Source: Palsa-504 sp963806335 | GTDB taxonomy: Bacteria > Actinomycetota > Actinomycetes > Streptosporangiales > Streptosporangiaceae | Assembly: GCA_963806335.1 (NCBI GenBank) | Contig: CAWDXO010000015.1 | Location: 248,001 to 312,000 of the forward strand | Reading direction: 5' to 3' | DNA length: 64,000 nt | Notes under the pieces: generated by a model | Database searches by the model: none | Seen by the model: the letters and a program-made list of their open reading frames with translations, nothing else | What the model was told of the DNA's origin: nothing | Translations under genes and position numbers: made by a program | Shown here: positions 40,330-49,479 of the stretch, in pieces | How positions within the stretch are numbered: position 1 is the stretch's first letter | How the letters are laid out: each line of letters begins with the position of its first letter

Positions 40330-40766
40330 GCCGTATAGCACAATGCTAGGCCAGCAGCGCAAACGGTGGCTATGGCCTGTGCTGCGAAGAATGTCCGCAT
40401 CACCAGCAGGCGGTTCAGGTTGGCCCCGAGGATGATCATCTTGCTGTCGTAGAGAGCGTTCGACGCCCAGCCCGCCTGCTGTTTGCCCATCCAGCCCGCA
40501 AGTGACGATGTGCCTGGCCCGAGCTTCAGCCACGGCATCAGCGTGACCACCGCGGCCAGGGTGGCGAGGCCCAGGGCTACGGCTGTCAGTACCAGCAGGA
40601 TCTCATGATGTGCAGGGTTGATACGGGGCGCAAGGACGGCAGCGACCGCCGCTGTAGCCGCGACCAGCAGGCCTGAACGTGTCGCCAGCCCGTCGCAGGC
40701 TGCCCTGACCTCGGTAAGCTGACGGTCCAGCTCAGCATGCAGGCGGTCATCGTCACGGGCCGCCAC
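40320..40766 (-). CDS. Multi-TM protein resembling SLATT/PycTM defence effectors (candidate)
   Basis: 148 residues. The N-terminal helix DDRLHAELDRQLTEVRAACDGLATRSG leads to TM1 (LLVAATAAVAAVLAPRI) and TM2 (ILLVLTAVALGLATLAAVVTLMPWL). After a loop comes NALYDSKMIILGANLNRLLVMRTFF and a final TM (AAQAIATVCAAGLALCY). The order amphipathic helix, two TMs, helical loop with ANLNRLLVMRT, TM is like the membrane effectors of Pycsar/SLATT defence systems. No nucleotide cyclase is beside it. Start codon and domain call are reasonable; function is inference. Confidence 0.4.
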   Translation of the reverse strand: MAARDDDRLHAELDRQLTEVRAACDGLATRSGLLVAATAAVAAVLAPRINPAHHEILLVLTAVALGLATLAAVVTLMPWLKLGPGTSSLAGWMGKQQAGWASNALYDSKMIILGANLNRLLVMRTFFAAQAIATVCAAGLALCYTAWR

Positions 40767-40872
40767 GCCCCCACCCCTCCCCGTTTGCGCGCAGTGCCAG
40801 GGAGCATATCGGGGCTGTGACCATCTCTACAGCCGAATGAACAGCACCGTGTCCGCCGACCGGCTGTGTAAG

Positions 40873-41190
40873 CTACCGCCCGGTCCGCCGGTCACGTGGA
40901 GCTGGTGACGAAGGTTGAGAGGGGAGGGATGGCCCCGGTGCGGGCGGTGGAGAAGAAGCCGGGCTCCCGGGAGCAGAATCCCCCGGTGTGGCGCCAGGTG
41001 CCCGGCCGGGCCGCAAGGCAAGCAGCACCTCAACGCAGCGCTGACCTCGTTTCTCGTCGCTGGTTATTATCGCGACTATCCCGGCCAGCAGCCGGACTAC
41101 GCCCACCGGGCCGTAGCGCAGGATGACGTACAGCAAGGCGGCAGGGCTTGCGATGCTGACGATCGGGGCGACGAACTCCGGGAGGGCCAT
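40873..41190 (-). CDS. Small membrane protein with Pro-rich tail
   Basis: 105 residues from the ATG at 41190 (MALPEFVAPIVSIASP). Two hydrophobic segments (PEFVAPIVSIASPAALLYVILRYG and VGVVRLLAGIVAIIT), then a DEKRGQRCVEVLLAL helix and a Pro/Ser-rich C-terminus. The TSDEKRGQRC stretch recalls small actinophage/plasmid membrane proteins. Function unknown. Confidence 0.5.
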   Translation of the reverse strand: MALPEFVAPIVSIASPAALLYVILRYGPVGVVRLLAGIVAIITSDEKRGQRCVEVLLALRPGRAPGATPGDSAPGSPASSPPPAPGPSLPSQPSSPAPRDRRTGR

Positions 41191-41362
41191 CAGCGCACGT
41201 CTCCAGACCCTATGGGTCACGGGATCACGGGATAGAGCTGATGGGGCCGCGAGCTGTCACGACGCGCTGCGTGCCACGTCCGCATATTAGCACAAGCAGG
41301 ACTGCGGAGTACCGTCAGACCGCATAGGTTAGTCCACGGCTGCTGATTGTCAGTCCCTTCAG

Positions 41363-41878
41363 TCAGTTACGGCAGCTGTAGTTCGGTAATTGCCACTGGA
41401 CGAGCAGCAGTTCCGCGGCCAGGTCGTCCCGGGAGGTCAGCACGTGGATCTGCCGGGTGCCGTCGGCCCGCGCCGGCCACCAGCTCCCGCAGTCTCCAGG
41501 CTGGCGGCCCCTTGCCGATGGTGCTGGCCCGCCCATCAGCGCTGACCTTGTGCAGTGGCGTGTCTAGAATCTGGCGGAGCAGGCAATTAATCTGTTCCGC
41601 CTTGGTCTCCAGCGCGGCGATGGCTACGCGGCCGAGGCGGCGCTTACGCTCAGCAGGCTCAGCGCCAGGACATCCGCCGAGGTGATCTCATCCGCAGGCT
41701 TGGAGCCGACGCCGGCGAAGCGACCGAACCGTCGGCCCGTGAAACCAGCACTGCCGTCGGCAGGCGCCGCGAAATACCGGGCCAGGTCCCTCTCTGCCTG
41801 CTCCCGCAGGCTTCCGCGCACCAGGTGGTCAAGCAGCCGCTGCTGGGCGCCGTAATCAAGCTCGTCGGTTCCTGGCAC
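41363..41878 (-). pseudogene. DUF6308-like hypothetical gene with two frameshifts
   Basis: Reading on the minus strand from the GTG at 41878, LDYGAQQRLLDHLVRGSLREQAERDLARYFA and FTGRRFGRFAGVGSKPADEITSADVLALSLLSV are in one frame. RVAIAALETKAEQINCLLRQILDTPLHKV...GPPAWRLRELVAGAG is in a second frame. DGTRQIHVLTSRDDLAAELLLVQWQLPN is in a third, ending at TGA 41363. Each junction needs one base. The gene is divergent from hsdR. The family is of unknown function. Confidence 0.6.
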
Positions 41879-41989
41879 CGGGGTTACCTTACCGGTGCCC
41901 GGCCTCGGCCCGTCATACAGATGAGGCGAACCTTCGGCCCGTTTGTTAACTGTGCACATGCGCGCGGAAACTACCAGTATTCTCCGATC

Positions 41990-44796
41990 GTGGGACGGCA
42001 CGATCCATCACCAGAGGACGACTATCTCGCTCGCGAGGCGAGAGCGCGTCTAGAGATCGACAAGCAGCTCGTCGCTGCGGGGTGGTCGGTCCAGAGCCAG
42101 GAGTCGCTGAACCTCAGCGCTGGTCCCGGCGTGGCGGTGCGCGAGTTCACTCTGGAAAAGCCGCACGGCCGCGTGGACTATCTGCTCTTCCTCAACGGCC
42201 AGCCTGCCGGGGTGATCGAGGCCAAGCCGGAAGGGACGACACTCACCGAGGTAGAGCATCAGTCCGGCAAGTACGTCGCCGGGCTTCCTGACTGGATGAA
42301 GCCCACGGTCTACCCGCTGCCCTTCATCTACGAGTCCACCGGAGCCGAGACCCGGTTCACCAACGGGTATGACCCGGATGCCCGCAGCCGCCGGGTCTTC
42401 ACCTTCCACCGGCCCGAGACGCTGGCCGAGTGGCTGCGGCAGATCGCCGAGAACCCGGACCTGCCGACGTTCCGCGCCCGGCTCAAGGCGATGCCGCCGC
42501 TGGATGAGCGCGGGCTGTGGGGCAAGCAGGCCGAGGCGATCCGCAACGTGGAACGCTCGCTGGCCGAGGACCGCCCCCGGTCGCTGATCCAGATGGCGAC
42601 CGGCTCCGGGAAGACGTTCACCGCCGCGAACCTGTGCTACCGGCTCATCAAGCACGCGGACGCCAAGCGGATTCTGTTCCTGGTCGACCGGTCGAACCTG
42701 GGCAAGCAGGCCAAGCTCGAATTCGACAAGTTCACCATTCAGGAGACCCAGCGGAAGTTCCCCGCCGAGTACAACGTCCAGCATCTGACGTCGAACACGA
42801 TCGACGCGACCTCGCGGGTGTGCATCTCCACCGTCCAGCGGATCTTCTCCATCCTCAAGGGGGACGCAGAGCTGGATCAGGAGGTCGACGAGCACTCGGT
42901 GTACGAGCTGCCGGTCGCGGAGCCGGTCGAGGTCAGCTACAACCCGGCGCTGCCTCCCGACACGTTCGACGTGATCATCATCGACGAGTGCCACCGCTCC
43001 ATCTACGGCCTGTGGCGTCAGGTCCTGGAGTACTTCGACGCGCACCTGATCGGCTTGACCGCCACCCCGACGAAGCAGACCTTCGGGTTCTTCCGCCAGA
43101 ACCTCGTCATGGAGTACTCCCACGACATGGCGGTCACCGATGGCGTCAACGTCGACTTCACCGTCTACAAGATCGAGACCGCGATCACCAAGGCCGGGTC
43201 GGCCATCGAGGCCGGGGAGTTCGCCGGGTACCGCGACCGCCAGACCAGGAAGATCCGCTGGAACGCGGTCGATGAGCCGATCGAGTACACCGCCGCGCAG
43301 CTCGACCGCGCGGTCGTCGCCGAGGACCAGATCCGCACGGTCATCCAGACGTTCAAGGACAAGCTGTTCACCGAGCTGTTCCCCGGCCGCAAGACCGTCC
43401 CCAAGACGCTGATCTTCGCCAAGGACGACTCCCACGCCGACGACATCGTGCAGATCGTCCGCGAGGTCTTCGGCAAGGGCAACCAGTTCGCCACCAAGAT
43501 CACCTACCGCACGCACGACGGCAAGCCCGAGGACCTGCTCCAGGCGTTCCGCAACTCGATGTACCCCAGGATCGTGGTCACGGTGGACATGATCGCGACC
43601 GGGACCGACGTCAAGCCGCTGGAATGCCTGGTCTTCATGCGCAGCGTGAAGAGCCGGACCTACTTCGAGCAGATGCTCGGCCGGGGCGTCCGGGTCATCA
43701 ACGACACCGAGTTCCAGGCCGTCACCGACGACGCGAAGCGCAAGGACCGGTTCATCGTCGTCGACGCGGTCGGCGTCATGGACACCCCGCTCGCCGAGAC
43801 CGTGCAGCCCCTGGAACGCAAGCCAGCCCAGAGCCTGAAGGACCTGTTCAAGCAGGTCGCCTTCGGCAGCAAGGACCCGCAGGTCGCATCCTCAATCGCC
43901 GGACGGCTCGCCCGCCTGGACAAGCACCTGACCAAGGATGACCGGGACATGCTCACCGGCCTGGCCGGAGGCACCGACCTGGGCACGATCGCCCGCGGCC
44001 TGGTCGATGCGCTCGATCCCGACCAGCAGATCGCCGCCACCGAGGCGGCAGGCCAGTCCGGCAGACGACCAGGCCGCCGTCGCCGCGACGGCGACCGCCA
44101 TGCTCACCCAGGCCCTGGAACCGCTGGCCACCAACCCCGAACTGCGCAACGCGATCCTCGACGTCCGCAAGTCCTACGAGCAGACGATCGATGAGGTGTC
44201 CAAGGACGAGGTGCTCTTCGCCGGGCATTCCGCGGAGGCCCGCGAGAAGGCATCCGCGCTGGTCTCGTCGTTCAGGGAGTACATCGAGGAGCACAAGGAC
44301 GACATCCGGGCCTTGCAGGTGCTCTACAGCCGCCCGCACAAGGAACGGCTGACCTTCACCGAGGTCAAGGAACTGGCCAAGGCCATCGAACGCCCGCCGC
44401 GCCAGTGGACACCGGACGTGCTCTGGCGCGCATACGAGTTGCTCGATCAGTCGAAAGTACGCGGCTCAGGTGGCAGGATGCTCACCGACATCGTGTCGCT
44501 GGTACGGTACACGCTGCACCAGGACGATGAACTCGTCCCGTTCCGCGATCAGGTCGAGCAACGGTTCGCGGCATGGCTGAGTGCACAGGAGCAGAAGGGG
44601 GTCACCTTTACGGTGGAGCAGATGCAGTGGCTGACCTGGATGAAGGAGAACATCGCCGGGGAACTCGGGATATCGCCAGAGTCGTTCGAGTACACCCCGT
44701 TCGTGGAGCACGGCGGTATCGGCAAGGCGGTCCAGGTCTTCGGTGACCGACTTGACGCCGCTGCTGAATGAGCTGACGGAGGCGCTGGCAGCATGA
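41990..44796 (+). pseudogene. hsdR: Type I restriction endonuclease subunit R, two single-base frameshifts
   Basis: From the GTG at 41990 (MRR at 41921 is an alternative). The N-terminal nuclease domain carries AREFTLEKPHGRVDYLLF and VIEAKPEGTTL (PD-D/ExK type). Helicase motifs follow: MATGSGKTFTAANL, IIIDECHRSIYG, GLTATPT, VDMIATGTDVKPLECLVFMRSV, QMLGRGVR. One extra base near 44,055 shifts the frame (EAAGQS to ADDQAA). Another near 44,750 separates the natural end (PLLNELTEALAA, stop 44794-44796) from the preceding frame. The natural stop overlaps the hsdS start by ATGA. The order R-S-M is less common than R-M-S or M-S-R. Confidence 0.88.
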
Positions 44797-46237
44797 GCGA
44801 GCTGCCACCTGGGTGGGTCACGACGCCACTCGGTGCGACATCGCTCGATCGTCGTCAGGTTGCGACTCACCAAGTCCACTCGATAATTCAGCTGCGACGG
44901 GACGTCCGCCTGGATCAACCGGATGACCGACTCCGGCGACAACGGACAAGCTGATCTTCGTCGGTCGCAGATCGATAAGTCGCGCCGGAGAATCGTATCC
45001 TGCTCGGCACGAATGGCGCCGGTAGGGACGGATTGCTCACATCGTGTCCGCCAATCGGTATGTTGCGATCGCGCGCTGGCATTGCGTACAATACCAAGGC
45101 ATTTACGAGTCTGGTTCCGCCTAATTGCATCAGCTCCGACTACCTCTATTGTACATGCGCTGTGCGACTCATGCGGTGAAGCAGTCGACGCAAGCGGAAC
45201 AACATTCGCCGCAGATACTCGTGTAAAGCGTACTGGCTACAATCCCGCTGCTTGCTCCGCGGCAGAACAGGAGCGGATCGTCGCTGCCATCGAGGAGCAG
45301 TTCTCCCGGCTCGATGCCGGAGTCGCGGCGCTGGAACGGGCGCGGCAGAACCTCAAGCGGATGCGCGCAGCTGTGCTGCAAGCAGCCGTACGGGGCGACT
45401 GGTTCCATCAGGACCGAACGATGGCCGGCACGTCGATCGTATCTCCGAGCGAATGCCCACCTGGCAAGCTCGCGACAAGAAACCCTACCGCGATCTTCGA
45501 ACCGATACCGTCGCGGCTGAGCTCGAGGCACTGGCGCATCGCTAGCCAGAGGCGATCACCGACCGATAGGGTGATCTGTACGGAATCCCCATGCCGAAGG
45601 AGTACGTTACCGATGGGTCCCGTCCGTTCGCGTGAAGCGACATGAAGTGTTGGACGATCATGTTGCTGACCTGAGAGGACTTCGCTTCAGATCCCTGCCA
45701 GTATGCTCGTGCTTAGTAAGTCGAGACCTGCTGCCTGGCGATTCGTGGCTCGTACGTCCGAGTTGCCATAATTCCGCTTGTGCTTGACGGCGGCAACATC
45801 GCTCAAGACTGGGCTCGCATTGCGTCGCACCCGGCATCGATCACCGCTACTCGCTCTACTATTCCGAGGCAGCGTTCAGCCGGTACTACGCCGAGTTGCG
45901 CGCGGCGTGGCAGTCAAGCACTTCAACATTGCAGGTCTCTGAACTGCCGGTTCCGGTTCCTCCGATGAGCGAACAGAGGCGAATCGTGACGAGGTCGAAC
46001 ACCAATTTCCTCTGGAATATTCTGAAGCAGCATCTCGGTGCGATTCGCCACAGGCAGTCGCTGCGGTCATCCATCCTTGCCGCTGCGTTCTCCGGCAAGC
46101 TCGTCCCTCAAGACCCCGCCGATGAACCCGCACCCATGCTCCTCGAACGGATCGCGGCAGAACGAGCATCCTCCAACGGCCTAAGGCCGCGACGGGCCCG
46201 CAAAGCCCGAACGCCGCAAGAGAAGGTCACAGCATGA
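44793..46237 (+). pseudogene. hsdS: Type I restriction specificity subunit S, heavily frameshifted
   Basis: It starts as MSELPPGWVTTPLGAT at 44793, the usual HsdS opening. The central conserved coiled coil AAEQERIVAAIEEQFSRLDAGVAALERARQNLKRMRAAVLQAAVRG (45255-45400) and the C-terminal one SEQRRIV...RQSLRSSILAAAFSGKLVPQDPADEPAPMLLERIAAER (45965-46190) are in different frames. The target-recognition domains between them are not readable as one frame. The gene therefore cannot make a normal subunit. Its stop overlaps hsdM (ATGA at 46234). Confidence 0.8.
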
Positions 46238-47713
46238 GCGACAGCGCCACCATCGTCCAGAAGCTCTGGAACTACTGCAACGTCCTGCGCGACGACGGCC
46301 TGTCCTATCGCGACTACATCGAGCAGCTCACCTTCCTGCTCTTCCTGAAGATGGCCGACGAGCAGACGCAGGCCGCCGTTCAGCCGACCCGCGATCGTTC
46401 CCGACGGCCTGGACTGGGCATCGCTGGTGCGCCTCGACGGCGACGAGCTGGAAATCCACTACCGGCACATCCTGGAGAGCTCGGCAAGCAGCCCGGCATG
46501 CTCGGCGTGATCTTCCGCAAGGCGCAGAACAAGATCCAGGACCCGGCCAAGCTGCGGCGGCTCGTCGCCGACCTGATCGACCGCGAGCAGTGGACGACGC
46601 TCGACGCCGACGTGAAGGGCGACGCCTACGAGGGGCTGCTGGAGAAGAACGCCGAGGACGTCAAGGGCGGCGCGGGACAGTACTTCACGCCGCGTCCGCT
46701 GATCCGGGCGATCGTGGACGTGATGCGGCCCGACGGCATCCATGCGGATATGCGACCCGGCGTGCGGCACCGGCGGCTTCCTGCTCGCCGCCTACGAGCA
46801 GATGAAGTCAGGCCAGCCTCGACCCCGACGAGAAGCGGTTCCTCCGGACGAGGCGCTGCGCGGCTGGGAGATCGTGGACGCGACCGCCCGGCTGTGCGTG
46901 ATGAACCTCTCCTGCACGGCATCGGCGCACCGGAGAGCCCGAGCCTGATCACCGTGGACGACTGCGCTCAGGTCCACTCCGTCTGAGCACTTCGACATGG
47001 TGCTGACCAATCCGCCGTTCGGCAAGAAGTCGACCTACAGGTCATCAACGAGGAGGGCGAGACGAGCGCGAGGCCCTGAGCTACCTCCGCGACGACTTCT
47101 GGGCGACCACCAGCAACAAGCAGCTCAACTTCCTGCAGCACGTGCAGTCGCTGCTCGAAGATCCACGGCCGCGCGGCCGTCGTCGTGCCCGACAACGTGC
47201 TGTTCGAGGGCGGCGCGGGCGAGACGGTCCGGCAGGCAGCTGCTGCAAGCAGTGCGACGTGCACACGCTGCTGCGGCTGCCGACCGGCATCTTCTACGCC
47301 CAGGGCGTCAAGGCGAACGTGCTGTTCTTCGACCGCAAGCCCGCCAGCGAGACGCCGTGGACGAAGAAGCTGTGGATCTACGACTTCCGCACCAACCAGC
47401 ACTTCACCCTGAAGACCCGCTCCGCTGCAAGCGCGCCGACCTGGACGACTTCGTCGCCTGCTACAACCCGGCGAACCGGCACGAGCGCACCGAGACCGAG
47501 CGGTTCAGGGCGTTCGCCTACGACGAGCTGGTCGCGCGGACAAGGCGTAGCCTGGACATCTTCTGGCTGCGCGACGAGAGCCTGGAAGACTCCGCCAACC
47601 TGCCCGCCCCCGAGGTGATCGCCGCCGAGATCGTCGAGGACCTGCAGGCGGCGCTGGACCAGTTCGCCGCGATCGCGGCATCTCTCGGAACGGTGGACGC
47701 CGCGACAGATTGA
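46234..47713 (+). pseudogene. hsdM: Type I restriction N6-adenine methyltransferase subunit M, many frameshifts
   Basis: Fragments in all three frames follow HsdM in order: MSDSATIVQKLWNYCNVLRDDGLSYRDYIEQLTFLLFLKMADE, then KLRRLVADLIDREQWTTLDADVKGDAYEGLLEKNAEDVKGGAGQYFTPRPLI, then motif I DPACGTGGFLLAAYEQM (46752-), motif IV TNPPFGKK (47003-), VVPDNVLFEGG, LPTGIFYAQGVKANVLFFDRKPAS, and the end ADLDDFVACYNPANRHERTE. I count at least six frame changes. A dead methyltransferase beside an almost intact HsdR matters, because an active R without M would be toxic. Confidence 0.85.
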
Positions 47714-47910
47714 CGCGAGTGGCGAGCCCACGCCAGGCTCGGCTGTCCACGGCGGCCGGGCCTCACCATGCCCACGGGCCTCAAGAGCCCAGGAGCCACG
47801 CAGGCGCGTCGGGGATGCAGGGCCAACCGACCGGGCCGTCCAGGCGCTCCATGGCCATCGTGGATGCCTCTGCGGCCTGCCGCTGCCGGTAGAGGCGGTA
47901 CGCTGCCGCC

Positions 47911-48732
47911 ATGATAAAGAGCCTCACTGTTGTCATTGCTGCCCTGGCGGTGCCTGTGATCACGGCTGGCGCAGCATTCGCTTCCACCCCGGGCCTCAAG
48001 CAGGTCCGAGACCCCCGCCACGTGACCGGCACCATTCATGGCCGCTGCTACTTCCGCGATAAGACCGAGCTGCCCGACCCCCGGTGCACGCCAGGATCGA
48101 TCGACCCGATCGTGACCCAGGCGAACATCCGGTCGACCATCTGCAAGGCCGGGTGGACCGACCCGCACTTGCGCCCCCCGGAGTCCCAGACGGAGTGGTT
48201 TAAGCGGTACCGGGCCTTCCCGGCCTACGGCCTCACCTGGTACAGGGAGAGCGAGCTTGACCACCTGGTGCCGCTTGAGCTTGGCGGCAGCAACGACGCG
48301 ACGAACCTGTGGCCCGAGCTTGGCAAGCCGTCCGGCAACCCGAAAGACAAGGTGGAGAACGCCCTGAACCGCGCTGTGTGCTCGGGTCGCGTCAGCCTGG
48401 CCCGGGCGCAGGCCGCCATCGCCTACGACTGGATGACGGCCGAGAAGCGACTCGGGCTCACCAGCACCGGCACCAGCACCGGGACACCGGCACCCGCCAG
48501 CGCGTGGTGCACCGCCAGCGCGTCGCCCGCGAACGACGGCTGGGCTGGCGACTACGACGTGTCCGTCAGCTCCAACCAGCCCTACAGCAACGCCACGGCG
48601 TCCAGTGCGACCGATACGTACGGCTACGAGACCAACAGCTCGGGCTCAGCGGTTATCTACCTCTGGTACCAGTCGCCCGGCGAGAACATCACCGTGACCG
48701 TGGGCGGGGCGACCTGCTACACGACCGCGTAA
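47911..48732 (+). CDS. Secreted HNH-type nuclease-domain protein
   Basis: 273 residues. Cleavable signal peptide (MIKSLTVVIAALAVPVITAGAAFA). The HNH region ELDHLVPLELGGSNDATNLWPE is at about 110-131, with the paired His and Asn of beta-beta-alpha metal nucleases, and GNPKDKVENAL completes it. A Thr/Gly/Ser linker leads to a C-terminal beta-rich domain of about 70 residues (SAWCTASASPANDGWAGDYDVSVSSNQPY...GGATCYTTA) with two cysteines. It may degrade extracellular DNA or act as a secreted toxin or entry nuclease. No immunity gene is obvious. Intact, unlike its left neighbours. Confidence 0.8.
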   Translation: MIKSLTVVIAALAVPVITAGAAFASTPGLKQVRDPRHVTGTIHGRCYFRDKTELPDPRCTPGSIDPIVTQANIRSTICKAGWTDPHLRPPESQTEWFKRYRAFPAYGLTWYRESELDHLVPLELGGSNDATNLWPELGKPSGNPKDKVENALNRAVCSGRVSLARAQAAIAYDWMTAEKRLGLTSTGTSTGTPAPASAWCTASASPANDGWAGDYDVSVSSNQPYSNATASSATDTYGYETNSSGSAVIYLWYQSPGENITVTVGGATCYTTA

Positions 48733-48744
48733 CCACCGTCAGGA

Positions 48745-48773
48745 GGCCCGGATACCACCACGGTGTCCGGGCC
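48745..48773 (+). terminator. Hairpin terminator after the HNH protein gene
   Basis: GGCCCGGATACC (48745-48756) pairs with GGTGTCCGGGCC (48762-48773), 12 bp with one U-G pair and a 5-nt loop, 12 bp after the stop codon. Confidence 0.7.
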
Positions 48774-48852
48774 GGGCATCGCCGAGATGCAACGAACGAC
48801 CTGGCCATGGGACAATAAGACATCGCCTGGTTCGTCGTGGGACCTAGAGGGG

Positions 48853-48885
48853 GGCGGCTCGGGTATGCTCCCGAGCCGCCTTCTT
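48853..48885 (+). terminator. Intrinsic terminator with T-run, placed in a gene leader
   Basis: Perfect 11-bp stem GGCGGCTCGGG/CCCGAGCCGCC with a 6-nt loop followed by TTCTT. It lies 54 bp before the small gene at 48939 and well after the HNH gene's own terminator, so it may be a leader attenuator. Confidence 0.7.
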
Positions 48886-48938
48886 CGGTAAAGGGACCAC
48901 TGCACATGACCGGGCACCCACTACGAAAGAAGGCAGAC

Positions 48939-49103
48939 ATGGCTGAGTGGTGCGACTTAACGCCCGTCGAGCGAGTGCGGGTAGCACTGGCGGTCCTCGC
49001 CCAGCAGGGGGCAGTCATGGCCAGGGAGGCGAACCGAAACTACGCGGGCAGCGGGTCGTCTGACGACTTCCTGATGGACCTGATCGTCAAGATCCTCGGC
49101 TAG
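48939..49103 (+). CDS. Small hypothetical protein
   Basis: 54 residues from the ATG at 48939 with an AAAGAAGG ribosome site; an in-frame ATG at 48906 would add 11 residues. MAEWCDLTPVERVRVALAVLAQQGAVMAREANRNY is helical and amphipathic, followed by a Ser-rich turn and a short hydrophobic end. No known family. It is preceded by a leader terminator. Confidence 0.5.
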   Translation: MAEWCDLTPVERVRVALAVLAQQGAVMAREANRNYAGSGSSDDFLMDLIVKILG

Positions 49104-49144
49104 CCCGCCCGACGTCCTGGTCGAAACGGCCAGCCCGCTGGCCC

Positions 49145-49479
49145 GTGGGGGTCAACGACGGTCATCAGGAACAAGCGCAGGGACGCGTACCGGGCCGAGA
49201 ACAGCCACCGACGCATCCTCCGCGAAGGCACGGCCAGCCCGGGCACTGGCTGTCGGCGCGGCCCGGTGAGTCAGCCGAGCAGGTCGTGATGCGCCGGATG
49301 GCGCACGCTGACGTGTTACGGCGGATCGGCCGCCTGCCCGGCCACTCCGTGACGCCGCGCTGCTCAGGTACGACGACTACAGCTACGCCGAGATCGGCCG
49401 GGCACTGGGGATATCCGACGTTGCCGCCCGGGAGGATCATGAAGATCCGGTCGGCCACATCCGGAAGCTTCTCGACTAA
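49145..49479 (+). pseudogene. Decayed gene with a sigma-70 region 4-like HTH end
   Basis: Three frames give consecutive coding-like pieces: IRNKRRDAYRAENSHRRILREG, then GESAEQVVMRRMAHADVLRRIGRLPGHSV, then LLRYDDYSYAEIGRALGISDVAAREDHEDPVGHIRKLLD with a stop at 49477. The last piece has the helix-turn-helix pattern (YSYAEIGRALGIS) of sigma factor region 4. Probably a dead regulator or small sigma-like protein. Confidence 0.5.
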
